A stretch of DNA of 64,000 bases from Gnetum montanum (Eukaryota; Streptophyta; Gnetopsida; Gnetales; Gnetaceae): contig MNCI01023815.1 of the NCBI GenBank assembly GCA_015680685.1, positions 188,305 to 252,304 on the forward strand, written 5' to 3'. Positions 10,666-23,376 of this stretch are shown here, piece after piece (position 1 is the stretch's first letter; the number at the start of each line of letters is the position of its first letter). The notes under the pieces were generated by a model. That model ran no database searches and was not told where the DNA came from. It saw nothing but the letters and a program-made list of their open reading frames with translations. The position numbers and the translations under genes are program-made.

Positions 10666-11500
10666 TGATTAGCAGTGAGGTACCCCTACGCCCAACCATA
10701 CGAATCATAAGCATTCACGTGTAATCCAGTCAAATTCCAAGACCTTGAGTTCTTAAGTACACTGGTTCTAACATGTGAAATCTAATTAGAATAATCATTG
10801 TCTTCTCAATTCCACTCATGAGGTACAAGTATATGGTTAAGTGCAACTAAGGTATATGATTTTTATCATTTTGTATTTTATAAGTTTAATCACCTAAGAC
10901 AAGAATGAAAGGTATAGGAATTTAATATCTAATTAATCTACTACCTAGCGAGCCTAACACAAGTACCCATTTCTACTCTCCAGACACATCCTAAATGCAT
11001 GTAACACTATTGGGTTACCAGATGTTAAGTGTTTCTAGGTTATCAAGTGCTACACGTATGCTCAAAGTGGTTGTGCTTGCGTTCATTAACAACTAGAAAT
11101 TAATTACTTAATGAAAATGCATTAAAGTAAAGTGCATGAATATCAAATGCATTAAAGGAAACATTAATTTATTCTTAGTGCTGCAAGGATTATCAAAAGG
11201 GTTTGTTTTTATTCCCATCACACTTATGTGCTCAAGTACATCAGCACTCAAACAAAGATCTATACACACTCAAGCTCCTACTACGGGCACTCAAAATATT
11301 CTAACTCTAGAGAAAACAAACTAGAAGAGCTTCACTATCTATGATAAAAAATGATATCAAAATCATAAGCCCAAGCGCTATATTTATAGGCCAACATATA
11401 CCCTGTGATATCAGATATTTGATGTTGCATCTTAGGATCCAATATCAAATACCCGATATTGAGACTCTGATATCGAAGCCAATCAAAACATGATTCATCA
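10666..11500 (-). repeat. 3' LTR of E4 (GATATC subfamily)
   Basis: On the minus strand starts TGATGAATCATG and ends CACTGCTAATCA. A cluster of GATATC/CGATATT motifs (about 11395-11480) lies directly upstream of a TATA box CCTATAAATATAGC (11377-11390). Length 835 bases. It aligns throughout with the right-hand LTR at 19880-20731, including GGTATAGG/TAGGAATTTAATATCT text in U5. Confidence 0.9.
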
Positions 11501-13600
11501 TACCTCCATGACTGAATGAAAATTTGTCCTTGAGCAATGAAGAGGAGGAACAAGTTCCTTACAAAATATTGGGAAGGTATGTGATTATTGATTAACATAC
11601 AAACTGACTCAAATGAAACAAATAGACTCCTAAGTACCCAAGTGTATGGATTACAATCTTTTACAAAATTGGGTGTTCATGATAAGAGAAGGGAAAACCC
11701 TAGATAAAACTGGCATCCACTCCTCTGGTAGCTAAAGAGCAAGGAAGATGATCCAACAATCATGAAGAGTCCTTGTCACATGGTGTTGCTACTACAACTT
11801 CCTTTGTGAGGATAGTCCTGCATCTAGTCCATGTGTTCTATCCACACTTCCCACTACAATCACAACAAAATCATGGATTAGTGTGCAATGTGTAACAATA
11901 TCGTTGAAGTACCTTGTCTCATCAGTGGATACACTTGGCTAGGTTGTGATTCTAATGGATGAATTTTGATAATAGTGTTAGCATGAAGGCTGAAAATATG
12001 GTGGAATAGATAAGGAGTCCATTAAATTTGAAAAAGTTCAAATGTGAGGAAATGCTTGAAGAGTGTTTAAGAATTCACAATAGTAACTATAAAATTTTTT
12101 ACTAAAAAAAATGTTGTGAAGATACGCATTATTGGATGGCANTACTAAAAAAAATGTTGTGAAGATACGCATTATTGGATGGCATTGATGAGGTAAACAA
12201 AAGGATTTGATTGTAAGAGTGTCTAAGAATAAAGAACTTAACTAACCCAACCAAAAGATATGCAAGTCCTCTCAAAGCAAGCACAGGCATTTTATTGCCC
12301 TTGCATAACTTCAAACCAAGGAGTTTGTGGGCTCCATAGATGATTAATGGTTATGGAAGGTTAAGTACAGAAAGCCAAAAGAAACTACCTAAGAATTTTA
12401 ACACATCAAACTAAGACATTGAACAAGAACATGAAACTAATAGTGAGGTGAGACATGGAAAGCATAGATGGATGAGAGAGTGTGCAAAATGGAGTTCCTC
12501 ATTAAGGTTACATGAAGTCTCTTGTGAACTTTATGGTTAACTGACTTAATAAGATCCATCCTTAGTCTAAACCAAAACCAACCAATTTCAGTAACTTTGC
12601 ATCACCATTCTAAGACTAGTCCATCCCCCTAAGACACAAGAGTGCTTTCACAAAACAAACACCATTCCTTATTAGAGAAGAAAAGAGAAATAGAAAGTGA
12701 GGAAGGGCCTTAGTTAGAGGGGACCTTCGAGCATGGGTAACATGTCTTTCTAGTCCCATAACCAGTCCTTATAGCCTATTTATTTTGTCGAAGGGACATG
12801 CTTTGAATTTTCATCATTTTTTATTATTTTTTTCTTCTTATTTTTTTTATGAGAACCACACCATGCAAAGACTTATGCAACTTCCTTTTATTGGCCAACA
12901 TGGAATGGTAAGAAATCCATGAAAACACACATGCACCCAAGCATAAAGGCACAAAGAATACTAAATCCCCTTGAAGTCACACCCTATGCAAACCTTTGAA
13001 TCCTTTCCAATTCTAGAAACTACCAAAGTCACAAATTTGTTATAGTTTTGTTAATGAAAAAGGAATTGCATATTTCCAGAACAAGGAAAACCATTGAATT
13101 TGTGGATGGGTTGATGTTGTGGACGCATTGCCTATTTTAGGAAAAAGAAACCATGTCCTCATTATTAGTAACAAAATTCAAAGCTAGAACCCAAACAACA
13201 ACAATCAAATAAAAAATAGTGTAAACCATCATCAAATAATGAATTACCACTATGTCTTGCACTTATTAATAAAAAAGTTAGAAAATCATACTAGAATAAA
13301 ATAAAATATAAAAAAAGTGCACAATATTCAATAAATATCAAATGTACTAATGATGTTGTAAAACAAAATTCAGGAAATATTAAGAACATGAAAATAAGAA
13401 GATGTAAAATAGAGAATGTGTAAAACAAAAAGTTGTAAAATAAAAAGGGTGAAAATTTGAGGAGCTACTTATATAGTTAGCATGGATGGCCATCTCCCCC
13501 ATGATTGAGTTGAAAGGAGGACATCTAAAATATTGAGAGTGGTTGTCCATCCTATGAGGCATGTGTTGTATTAGTTGGCTTATGCTTGTGGAAAGGTTTA
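11501..13600 (-). other. Long noncoding 3' region of E4
   Basis: Noncoding stretch between integrase and 3' LTR. It aligns with 38850-40195 of E2 in opposite orientation (for example TTATGCAAGGGCAATAAAAT and GGTTGGGTTAGTTAAG on the minus strand). Only the end of segment S is recognisable near 11850-11980 (CCTAGCCAAGTGTA, CTAATCCATGATTTTGTTGT), and the accessory ORF that follows S in E1 is missing. The last bases before the LTR are ATGGAGGTA, the presumed polypurine tract. Confidence 0.65.
12100..12184. repeat. Exact 42-bp direct duplication around a single N
   Basis: The 42 bases at 12100-12141 (starting TACTAAAAAAAATGTTG) are repeated exactly at 12143-12184, with the only ambiguous base of the window (N) at 12142. 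This looks like two contig ends whose overlap was not collapsed, rather than a biological duplication. Confidence 0.75.
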
Positions 13601-13679
13601 ACTTATTATATGTTGACTAGCTATCTCTTATCTGGGCTCTCAAGTTTGTAGATCATCATGGCCCCAAAAGAAAAAGTTT

Positions 13680-14738
13680 CATAAATTATATAAGGTCCTC
13701 CCACAACATTTGAAAGTTAGTTTGTTGAGGTACATGTGTGGGGTTCCAGTAAAGAACCTTGTCTCCTGGTTGAAGTTTGACTTTTCTAATTTTAAGGTCA
13801 TGACACTTTTTGTTGTATGCTTTGTGCAACCCATTGGATGATAGGGCCACCAATCGACCTTCTTCTAACAAGTTAAGATTCATTAATGTTACTTTTTATG
13901 CTAGACTCAAGTTAAGGTCGAGGTCATAGGCTATTGAAAATGTACAAAGCTTGAATTGAATAGGAAGTGTTGGTAATTTTCCATACACAAGCTCATAGGG
14001 AGATTAGCCTATAGAAAGTTTCCATGTTGAGTGATAGGCCCAAAGGGCATCATTGAATGTCATGCTCCAAACTTTCCTATATTTTCCAACAGTTCTTGTT
14101 AAAATCCTTGTAATTTCCCTATTAGTAACCTCATCTTGACCATTGGCTTGGGGGTGGTAGAGTGTTGTCAGTTTATGTGCAACCCCTAAGCATTGCATGA
14201 GCTTTCGAAAGGTAGTACTTGTAAAGTGAGTTCTATTATCAGAAATTAATTCGCATGGCACACCAAACCTATTTACAACATTTTTTTGTACAAACCAAGT
14301 AGCAATAGAAGATGTACAGTCAAGGACAAATGTTGCTTCTACCCATTTCATACAATAGTCAACAATGACTATGATGTACACCTTTCCATTAGACATGGGT
14401 GTGATGGGACCCATGAAATTAATGCCCTAGATATCGAAGGGTTCCAATGGTTGAATCCATTATTGAGGTCTCTCTATTTGAGTAGTCATTCCACGATCTC
14501 ATTGGCAATGTTCACAAGAGTGGACATATTGATGAGCATCCCTAAAAATTGTTGGCCAATAGTACCTTGCCATCAAGATTTTAATGGTCATGCATCTCCT
14601 AGCATAATGCCCTCTACAAGGACCTTCATGAGTGTCTTGGAGAACATGTAGTTGATCAGCATCAAGGACACACCAATGAACCAGTCCATCGGCACACATC
14701 TTGTAGAGGTGTTCATTAATCTCCATGAAGTGTTTCAC
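13680..14738 (-). pseudogene. Integrase of E4
   Basis: The minus-strand open stretch 14738-14499 holds the HHCC zinc-binding part (DTHEGPCRGHYARRC ... YVHSCEHCQ). The catalytic core runs 14414-14004: FMGPITPMSNGK with the first acidic block, SDNRTHFTS for the second (usual DNG reads DNR), and HPQANGQDEVTNREI with the third acidic residue. The C-terminal part 13883-13686 reads LRIRKVKLQPGDKVLYWNPT. Family role: insertion of the cDNA into host DNA. Stops near 14435 and 14000 break the frame. Confidence 0.85.
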
Positions 14739-15440
14739 CTAGTGAAGAAATTGTTGTTTCTTCTGGTGGTCTAACCCTTGTGGCATCTCTTGAGTGAGAA
14801 GATAGGTGAGAATGCCATCATACCATTTAGACTCATTGGGAAATTCTTTAGTTATAGCCCTAGCAAAGATGAGTTCGTCAAGAAACATATTAGACAATGG
14901 GTTGTCTTCCTCTTTGTTATTCCATTGTAACTGAGACAAGTGTTCAATGACCACATTCTCAGTGCCCTTTCGATCTACCATCATAAGATCAAATTCCTGT
15001 AAGATCACCAGCCACCATATGACATGGGGACTCACCATTGGCTTACTCATTGGAAAGCGTATGGCACTATGATCTATGTGCACAAAAACTTTGTAGCCAA
15101 GCACATAATGCCTAAACTTTTCTAGAGAAAACAACATTGCCATCAATTCTTATTCTATGGTGGTGTAGTTCAATTGTGCACCCACAATGCTTTGGCTAAC
15201 GTAGTGGATGTAGTATGGACATTTCTTGTCATCCATTTGCATAAGCACAACTCCCAAGGCATAATTTAATACATCCATCATGACATGAAATGGTCTAGAG
15301 TAGTCAAGTGCTTGTAGAATTGGAGTTTCCACAAGTTTCTCCTTCAGTCTCTTGAATGATTTTTCACATTCCATGGTCCAAACAAATGGAGCATCTTTCT
15401 TTGTCAGCTCAACCAACAATTTTGTGATTTTAGAGAAATT
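14739..15440 (-). pseudogene. RNase H of E4
   Basis: Two nearly contiguous open stretches (15419-15150 and 15146-14739) separated by one stop codon. Readable: MLVELTKKDAPFVWTMECEK, ALGVVLMQMDDKKCPYYIHY, QLNYTTIE, LEKFRHYVLGYKVFVHIDHS and GTENVVIEHLSQLQW. It is the best preserved RNase H in the window and served as the reference for spotting Gln-to-stop changes in E1 and E2. The end shows the linker to the integrase (YDGILTYLLTQEMPQGLDHQ). Confidence 0.85.
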
Positions 15441-16300
15441 CTCTATGAATCACCAGTAGTAGCTAGTATGTCCAAGGAATGACCAAACATCTTTAATAGT
15501 TTTTGGATGGCAAGTTATTCCTTGGATGACCCTTATTTTCTCAAGGTCTACCTCAATTCTTGGTTGTGATATTTTTTGCCCCAACACAATGCCCTCTTGG
15601 ACCATCAAATGACTTTTCTACTAATTGAGCCATAAGTTTTTTTTAACACATCATTTTAACACTTGCTCAAGGTGGTCCAAGGCTTGCTTAAATGTAGCTC
15701 CATAGGTGGGGAAGTCATCCATAAAGACTTCCACATGACTACTAATCTACTATTGAAAAATTCTTAGGACCAGGTATTGAAAGGTAGTAGAGGCATTGCA
15801 CAAACCAAAAGGCATCTTGCGATATGAAAAAGTCCCCGAGGGACTTGTGAATGTTGTTTTGGCTTAGTCCTCTAACACAATCTGGATTTGATTATAGCCA
15901 CTATAACCATCCAGAAAATTGTAGTAGCAATGCCCAGATATTGTGTCTAATACCTAATCAACAAATGGCAACAGAAAGTGGTCTTTGAATGTTGCCATAT
16001 TCAACAACTAAAAATCAATGTAGACCCACCACTTGCCACCTTTCTTTGGCACAATCACGAGTGGACTAACACATTCACTATTTGCAATGGGATAAATGAA
16101 CCCCACCTTAAGGAGTTATTCAATTTCCTCCTTGATGATCTACTTCAATTTGGGGTTCAATTGCCTTTGTGGTTATCTCTTTGGCTTCATAGCCAAGTCG
16201 GTGTAGATGGGATGCTAACATATCTTAGGATTAATCCCTGTGAGTTCAAGATATGACCAAGCAAAGGCTGCTAACCTTTTTTCAACCATTTTTAATAGCA
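15441..16300 (-). pseudogene. Reverse transcriptase of E4
   Basis: Minus-strand text: LKQIIKEEIK, FIYPIANSE, SPLVIVPKKGGKWWVYIDF, ATFKDHFLLPFVD, GYSGYNQIQIVLED, KMPFGLCNASTTFQ and the catalytic box VEVFMDDFPTYG near 15725. Several stops (for example at Gln in PFVDQ and the Gln-Gln before ISSHVEVF) and at least one frame change. This is the polymerase of the element; order RT then RNase H then integrase is the gypsy order. Confidence 0.85.
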
Positions 16301-16599
16301 TCTTTTTCTATTCTAGAGTAAGATAGGTATTGATTATGACTAGCTTTCCATTCTTTAAGAACACATATTCCATGCCAACCGATAAAGTTTTTAGTCCAAG
16401 GGGCTCTTACTTGAAATTTTCAAGAATTGCCAACTCTCCCCAGTAGGTATCATCATTTGCATCATTAGAGAGTTGGTGATGAACTTGCTCTAGTTCATCC
16501 ATGTCTATGACATATGCACATGTTAGGCTCTTAGTTGGTTTCATGCATAGTGTGCTGCAATCTGAATTAGCAATCAGCCACTGAATGCCCTCTTGTTTT

Positions 16600-17260
16600 G
16601 TGGTTGCTACATATAAACACCTTTGAATTTTTACTTTTGGTGCACACTACTTGCCTGGAAAGATGGATGCTCGTTTCACTGCCAAGAGTTTCTACACCCC
16701 ATTGCACCCTGTATTGTTGTACATGATATATGGAACTCGGTTCTTCTCGATCTTTCCAAATGCTTTTTTTTCTTGGATATTTCTAGGGAAAGATCTCTTA
16801 TGCCCATTCTTACATCAACGATGCTTAGCCATGCCCTTCCTATGATGATTGGGGAGTCCCCTTTACAGTTCATCACCTTGATCACTAGAAAATTAGCAGG
16901 GTAAGACCACCCACAAATAATGGTCACAATGTCTTGTACCAGTCCTAATGGAACAGTGATGGACTAGTTTGCCAATTCTAATATAATATTGCTCTTGTTT
17001 AAAGGAGGCAGGTTTCATGTACTATACATCTCATGAGAGATCAGGCTGACATTGGAACTAGAATCAAGAAGAGCCTTACATGGTTCATTCCTAGCAATCT
17101 GTAAATAAATTAGAGGACTTCCAAGATCTACTAACTTCCTGGGAAGGTTTCCAACATGGATCCAATTAGATATGGCATGAGTAAGCATCACAGTATAGAT
17201 CTTGGGTGATGTTTGATTTGAAGGGAACTCAAAGGAATTTGATATAGAAAAAGACAAAGG
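16600..17260 (-). pseudogene. Protease of E4
   Basis: The minus-strand open stretch 17257-17015 leads into CKALLDSSSNVSLISHEMYS (catalytic segment at about 17066) and, in another frame after 16930, TIICGWSYPANFLVIKV and PIIIGRAWLSIVDVRMG. The active site reads D-S-S where retroviral-type proteases usually have D-S/T-G; E2 has the same D-S-S, so it is a lineage feature rather than damage to this copy. Downstream (16620-16400) is the linker to RT. Confidence 0.75.
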
Positions 17261-19719
17261 AATAGGGTAGTCAACTATATGTGTATTTGAAGGCTTAGGT
17301 AGACTGCATAATCAAAAGAAAGGCCTTTTCTTTGATCGAGTATTTGAACTACTCGATTGATGAACCAATTGTAGATTAACAACCCTGGTAGTGTTGTGTT
17401 GTTGCGGTTGAGCTAGGAGTTCACCCTACATAGGTGGAGTAGGTGGTAGCTGTGTTGATGGGGGAGGAAGATGTGTAGGAATAAGAGGAGGATAAGCGTA
17501 AGAGGTGGTATTCCTTCTTACATGTGGAAAATGAGTTCAATAATAATCAGAAGGATGGCAGTGAGATTGGAAAGTAGAAATGTGACTGGAGGAGTCACGT
17601 GGAGACAAGGGTTACTAGATGTAATATCCATAGGGATCAAATTGTCGATAAGGGTATTGCTGCCTTGGTGGTGCTAGTGCCCATAACTATGGTTGCTACC
17701 ATTGTTAATATTTCTCATATGGTTGTAGTGGAGTTCCACTTCAATAATATTGTTATTGCTAGTGGAACTACCTAGGATTACCTTGAGGATTAGGTAATCA
17801 TCTGGGTGTTTATCTTTGTGCTAGTCATGGATTCAAATCATACACCCCAAACTCCTATAAGTGTGACACTATGGGGAAACATCCCTTAGGATGTTCATAC
17901 TAGCAAACATTAAATTCACCATCATCATCTAATTTGCTTCTTGCAACTTCTTCTATTATAGCAATCTTGCACTTACCTCTTTGATAAGCATGTTCAACTT
18001 CCTTGCGCCTCCTACGCTCATGATCACTACCTCATTCTTTAGACTCTTTAGCAATTTTTAGGACAACTTGAAATTTGCTATCCATGGAGTCTCATAACTG
18101 ATCAACCTTGGCCGTAATTTTACATTGAAATTTTTGAAGTGGCAAGGCTTTCCTATTCACCACCTCATCAAGTGTTGATTCTTCCTCACTATCACAAAAT
18201 CGAACCTCCCTCTTGCGAATGGAAGGATCATGATTATACTCTTTTGCACTTTCTCGTTTTCTTAATTCGCCTTCATATTTAGCTACCTACTCAATCAATC
18301 TTTGGATCTGATAGGTGCTTAATTCCAACAATCACCCTTGGGCATAAACACCAAGGGTTCTCCTCATTTTAGATCGAATCCCATCTACAATGTGGCAAAG
18401 TTGATCCAGTTGAGAATAACCATGGCCAGGACATCTATGCATTAAGGAATATTATCAGTCGATGGTGGCATCCAAGGGTTCATGTGTTCCTTGTTTCCAT
18501 CCTTGGATCTGCCTTCTCAAGTTGGACAATTTGGAGTATGTTTGATATTTTTCATTGAACAATTTAAGCATTATATGTCATCATCTAATAGATTCTAGTT
18601 CTAAGGATCAGTGCCAATTTTCTGCTTCTTTAATGAGTGTCCTTGGGAACAACTTAAGTTTTTTCCACTCATTCTCTATATTTTGTAAGGCACATGCATC
18701 TTGAAAAGCTTGAAGATGGTTCTATGGATCTAAGTTATATCCCCCTTCAAATCGATGGATATTATTCATGTTTAGCCTTTTGATGTAACTGTCCTTCACA
18801 TGCTTTGTTGGAATTTGTACTACCTCTACAATGTTTAGCATAATCTGAGTAGCAAGCAAAGGCTCATCAAGGCCTTGACTTTGGTGCCTACAATGCCCTC
18901 TACTACCCCTTCATTCATGGTGTAATGTCTCTCTTGAATGTCCACATCCCTAGTCTTGCCTTGCCTGATGATCCCTTCAATCATTTCAGTCTCGTTGGTC
19001 ACCTCCATTACAGTTGCATCCTCTATGGTTATGATTAGAACTAGAAGAAGAAGAAGATGATGATGAAGGTGATGAGGAAGGAGGAATAGCACCATCATGA
19101 TGCTTGCTACCACCTCTTCGATGATCGTGACCACGATCACAATCTTGTTTCTTATCTGCATCCCTACCTTGACTTACCTCTTTGAATCCTTCCTTATCAT
19201 TGGATCCAATCTTATCAAAACTAGGATTGTGAATCATGGATTGCAAGTTCTAGTTTTGACCTCCTTCACCAAACTCAAAGAGATGGGTTTCAATAAATGA
19301 AAAACCCCAAAGAAGGTCTCTCCACCATATTTTTGGTACAATAAGAATGGAAAATCATTAAATCCTTTTCCCTTTGCAGATTCATAACTTTATTCCAACT
19401 GACGATCCTTGAGACATTGTGCCTTAGTGGGATGATAATCCCTAGCATCACTATACTGCACCACATACTCAGCATGAAGTCCTAGGAGACCCTATCATAT
19501 AAGCATTTATTGGAGCATTGCAGGAACAAATCGATCAAGTGGTAACACAATGTTGCCCTCCATGTCACGCCACCACAATTGTTCATCTTGGTGTAGGATG
19601 AAGGTGAAATTTGATACATACTCATTAGGATGAACATATACCACATAGTATTGTTGAGGCACTAACTGATGTACTCCATCAAACTTGGGTGGAGAATCAC
19701 TCCTATGAGAAGAAGACAT
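17261..19719 (-). pseudogene. gag of E4
   Basis: Starts at the ATG at 19719: SSSHRSDSPPKFDG, then FTFILHQDEQLWWRD, matching the E2 gag N-terminus. A Ser/Asn-rich low-complexity stretch lies near 19000-19160. The capsid-like gag domain is readable around 18720-18400 (CPGHGYSQLDQLCHIVDG, TLGVYAQG), followed by a charged helical region and a zinc-knuckle-like piece near 17880-17920 (EHPKGCFP). A Pro/Ser/Tyr-rich stretch precedes the protease. Numerous stops and frameshifts. Confidence 0.75.
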
Positions 19720-19860
19720 TTTATGTTAGAAAAATAAAAATGCAATGTGCTTTTAAATATTGTTGTAGTAATCTTAAGATGTGATATGACTCTAAGGTTC
19801 ATTCCAATGATTTGAATAATGTTCACTAAATCCTAGATAGCACATGCAACAACTAAAAGG

Positions 19861-19878
19861 TCCCTAGCAATGATGCCA
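19861..19878 (-). promoter_or_regulatory. Primer-binding site of E4
   Basis: On the minus strand, one base after the 5' LTR, reads TGGCATCATTGCTAGGGA. It is a mutated version of the TGGCGCCATTGCTGAG site of E2 and resembles the TGGCGCCGTTGCC-type site (tRNA-Asp) known in Athila elements. Confidence 0.7.
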
Positions 19879-19879
19879 A

Positions 19880-20731
19880 TGATTAGTGGCGAGATACCCC
19901 TACACCCAACCATACGAATCACAAGTGTTCACACGCAATCTGGTCAAATTCCACAGACCTCAAGTTCTTAAGTACATTGGTTCTAAGACGTGAAATCTAA
20001 TTTGAATGATTGTTGTCTTCTTAGTTCCACTCGTGAGGTACAAGTATATGGTTAAGTGCAACTGAGGTATATGATTTTTATCATTTTTTATTTTATAAGT
20101 TTAATCACATAATACAAGAATGAAAGGTCTAGGAATTTAATATCTGATTAATCTACTACCTAGTTAGCCTAACACAAGTACCCATTTCCACTCTCCAGAC
20201 ATATCCTAAATGCATGTAGTGCTGCTATGTTACCAAACATTAAGCGTTTCTAGGTTACTAAGAGCTACATATATGCTCAAAGTGGTTGTGCTTGTATTCA
20301 TTAACAATTGAAAATTAATTGCTTAATGAAAATGCATTAAAGTAAAGTGCATGAATACTAAATGCATTAAAGGAAACATTAATCTATTCTCGGTGATGCA
20401 AGGATTATCAAAAATGTTCATTTTTATTCTCGTCACACTTCTGTGCTGAAGTACATCAATGCTTGAACAAAGATCTATACACACTCAGACTCCTACTATG
20501 GGCACTCAGAAAATATTCTAACTCTAGAGAAAACAAACTTCAAGAGCTTCACTATCTATGACAAAAACTGATATCAAAATCATGATCCCAAGCGCTATAT
20601 TTATAAGTTGGCATATATCTCGCGATATCAAATATTTGACATCACATCTCAAGATTCAATATCAAATACCCAATATTGAGGCTTTGATATCAAATATTTG
20701 ATATCAAAGCCAATCAAAACATGATTCATCA
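19880..20731 (-). repeat. 5' LTR of E4 (GATATC subfamily)
   Basis: Minus strand: starts TGATGAATCATGTTTTGATT, ends CGCCACTAATCA next to the primer-binding site. U3 has repeated GATATC-centred motifs (about 20620-20712, including a GATATCAAATATTTGATATC inverted repeat), then the TATA box CTTATAAATATAGC (20594-20607). Length 852 bases. Confidence 0.9.
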
Positions 20732-22160
20732 ACATCAGTTGCTTCATGGATATTACTAAAGCTTTAGACTTTGTTATGAAAGAACAACTATGGAGGAGAC
20801 CTATCAAACATAAAGTTGATTTTGGTTTACTCAATTTCATTCTTAAATTTGATTTTGGTTTAGTCAGTGCCATCCAAAATTTATATAGAGAAATAATTTT
20901 TAAATTAAAATATGAAGAAACTACACAATCTTGTTAGTTTTATAATAATATAGGAGTAGAGAAAGGTTATCCTATTTTATTAAATTTATGTGACATTTTT
21001 ATTGATGAATTAGAAGAGTAGATTAAAGAATTATCTACAAATCATACTATTAAATTGGATCAGTCATGGATACAACTTATAATCTTTGCAAATGATGTAG
21101 CAATACTAGGAAATTCATAAACAGGGTTAAAAGTAATGTTGCATCAAGTACAAAAATTTTGTGAATATACAAAAATGAAAATAAATATTAATAAAAACAA
21201 AAGTACAAATTTGTGGAACTAATAAGAGAAATGGTACTTTCTAGCTAAATAGTAAAGACGTGAGATTATGGATACTTACAAATATTTGGGAGTAGAATGC
21301 TCTCAAAATTATTAGTGAAAGCATTGTATATCATAGTGAGTTGCAAATGGATGGAAGGCCTTCTATATAATGAAGAACAAATCTGCAACCACAATGTTTG
21401 GACTTGGATAATTCAAAAATATATTTTTAAAACATTTGTCCAAACTACAGTGCTTTATTAATGTATGATGTGGGACCTAAATCTTGATCATGAATTATTA
21501 AAAATTGAAAAACTTCAAAAATAGTTTTTGTTGGATGAATTCAAGATGAAAACTCAAGTTCCATTTGCAATACTTTTATTAGAAGCTAATTTGTTGCCAT
21601 TGGGAGCTGAAGCAATATATCACTACTTAACATTCTACTTGAGAAATAAAACTAGTGATAAGACCTTAGGAGAGATCATCCAAATTCTCAACAATAGGGA
21701 TGATTCCATGAAGGACAATTGTCATTACAAAAATGAAGTATTGTTAATATTGATGAAATAATCAATTCTAAAGAAGTTTGCAAACTTGTTATAGGGAGAG
21801 TTTTAGAGAGATGATAAAATGAGGCACAAATACAAAAACAACTTCAATTTTATTAATAAAATATTAAAGATAGTAGACATAGTGAAATGAAATATCTACA
21901 TGTAACAATTCCAAGATCCATGGGATCACTAATTAGGAGAGTAATAATGGGATCACTTCATATATGAGTTGAAATTGAAAGATGGAAAAATGATAAACAT
22001 GAAGATAGAATATGTCAACTATATTTACTATAAGTGGTAGAAAATAAACATGATGTATTATTAGAATGTTGTAGAACAAATTTCTTTTAAAAAATTACAA
22101 ATCTCTAATCAGTCTTTGTATGTACTATTTAAGATATTAGTATTAGTTTTAGGGAATTAT
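20732..22160 (+). pseudogene. LINE-a reverse transcriptase, right part
   Basis: Continues the LINE interrupted by E4. Frames give CFMDITKALDFVMKEQLWRR (first catalytic block), NIGVEKGYPILLNLCDIFIDE-like text (20945-21010, the GCPLSP/LF block), then FANDVAILGNS at about 21085-21120 (catalytic FADD box with D to N) followed by FCEYTKMKININKNKS. Downstream LDEFKMKTQVPFAILLLEAN (21528-21761) is the usual post-RT helical region of this LINE type. Stops and frame slips make it inactive. Clade not assigned. Confidence 0.8.
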
Positions 22161-22359
22161 ATAGAATATATGTTCAAGTTACATGAATATTGAACACATT
22201 TATTATACTTAGCATTTACTACTATTGATGTATTTTGCACAAGTTCATTTGTCTGACACAATCTTTGAGTCTACACAAACATAATAAAAATTTCAATTTT
22301 AGTTTCAATATAATTATATTTTTGGCGTCTAACACTCCTATCTCTAATTGCATTTTCTA

Positions 22360-22470
22360 CTAATGAGAGGTGGCTTAAATGGTTATGTTATTATCTAACA
22401 AGGATTACGCAAGAAAGAGGTTATCAATTCGAGTCACACTTAAGAAACCTTTATGTTCTATATATATAAG
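22360..22470 (+). repeat. Probable tRNA-derived SINE head
   Basis: Box A-like TGGCTTAAATGGTTA (22370 onward) and box B-like GGTTATCAATTCGAGTC (22413-22429) with spacing near that of a tRNA, then TTTATGTTCTATATATATAA. It may be a diverged member of the SINE family at 23377-23715 or a second family. Confidence 0.4.
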
Positions 22471-22479
22471 TTCTTCAAA

Positions 22480-22880
22480 AGTATTCATCATTATCATCAT
22501 CATCCTAGCCTTGTAGGGTTAGCTACATGAGCTCTTTTTGCAATTCGCCTCTATGAAGAGCTAGATCTTTGTTTATTTGCAATTTCTTCAAATCATCTTT
22601 GATCATTTTTTTCTCATGTCTTCTTTGGTCTTTTCTTTGGTGGCTTTCTAGGAATAGTGATGTAGCAACCTTTATTTATAGGTTCATTGTTTGCTCTTCT
22701 TTGCACATGTCCAAACCATCTAAGCCTCCATTCTTGTAGGTTATTTGAAATAAAAGCTACTCCAAGTCTTCCTCTGTTGTTTGTATTGCATAGTTTATCT
22801 CTTATAGTAACATTCAACATCCATTGAAGCATTCATATTTCTGCCACATTGATTTAGATTTCAATACTCCCTTTGTGAAT
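22480..22880 (-). pseudogene. 3' end of an RTE-like LINE
   Basis: On the minus strand 22832-22614 encodes QWMLNVTIRDKLCNTNNRGR and LRWFGHVQRRANNEPINKG, the well-known C-terminal end of plant RTE-type LINE ORF2 (RLRWFGHVQRR). It is followed by a 3' tail with GTAGCTAACCCTACAAGGCT and a short (GAT)n repeat near 22490-22505. Everything upstream (catalytic domains) is missing, the usual 5' truncation. Confidence 0.85.
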
Positions 22881-23376
22881 TTCTTTTTCTAATCGGGTTT
22901 TATACTAAAGATGTAATATTAGAGCTAGCTTACATCTCATATACTAATAGTGGTAAATTTGCTTTTTGGTTAGGAAATATCTTTTTCTTTTTCACTTATT
23001 ATTATTTCTATTACCATAAGAGATAAATTCTTTACACTTAATGTACTTCTCAACTTTAGCTAGGAAGAAGAGTGTACTATGGTAGGATGCGCACATCTTA
23101 TCCCTTGTTCATAAGTTGGGAAGAATTAATCATGGATTACATTTTTTATTGACAAAATATAGAACTAAGCTAGTTATTACAATAATCTTTCACATATCTT
23201 CCACATTCAAGCAATGCAACATAGTTAAGTATAGTTTATGAAGAAGCTTTGGTAACGTAGATGCTATAAGTTTTTAATTCAATTATAGAAAATGTTAGTG
23301 GTTCTAAGGATTTATTAGAGCTCAATGCCACTTTTGACCTTTTGGAATTAAAACTATTTGGGTGTATTAGAACCCG
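22881..23376. other. Unassigned AT-rich DNA
   Basis: No coding frame, RNA gene or repeat recognised. Probably an old, unrecognisable insertion or ordinary intergenic DNA. Confidence 0.4.

Larger units (their letters stand above)
10666..20731 (-). mobile_element. E4: near-complete minus-strand Athila-like retrotransposon
   Basis: Both LTRs are present (10666-11500 as 3' LTR, 19880-20731 as 5' LTR), flanked by ACATT (10661-10665) and ACATC (20732-20736), a target duplication with one mismatch. On the minus strand the order is 5' LTR, primer-binding site, gag, protease, RT, RNase H, integrase, long noncoding tail, 3' LTR. Length about 10.07 kb. The 3' accessory ORF and most of segment S found in E1 are absent. 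Reading frames carry many stops and shifts, so it is dead. It sits inside the RT domain of a plus-strand LINE. Confidence 0.92.

Noticed and set aside
18835-19246. Overlapping minus-strand frames with Ser/His/Asp-rich runs
   Set aside because: Only one of them can be gag; the stretch is the low-complexity region of E4 gag and not separate genes.
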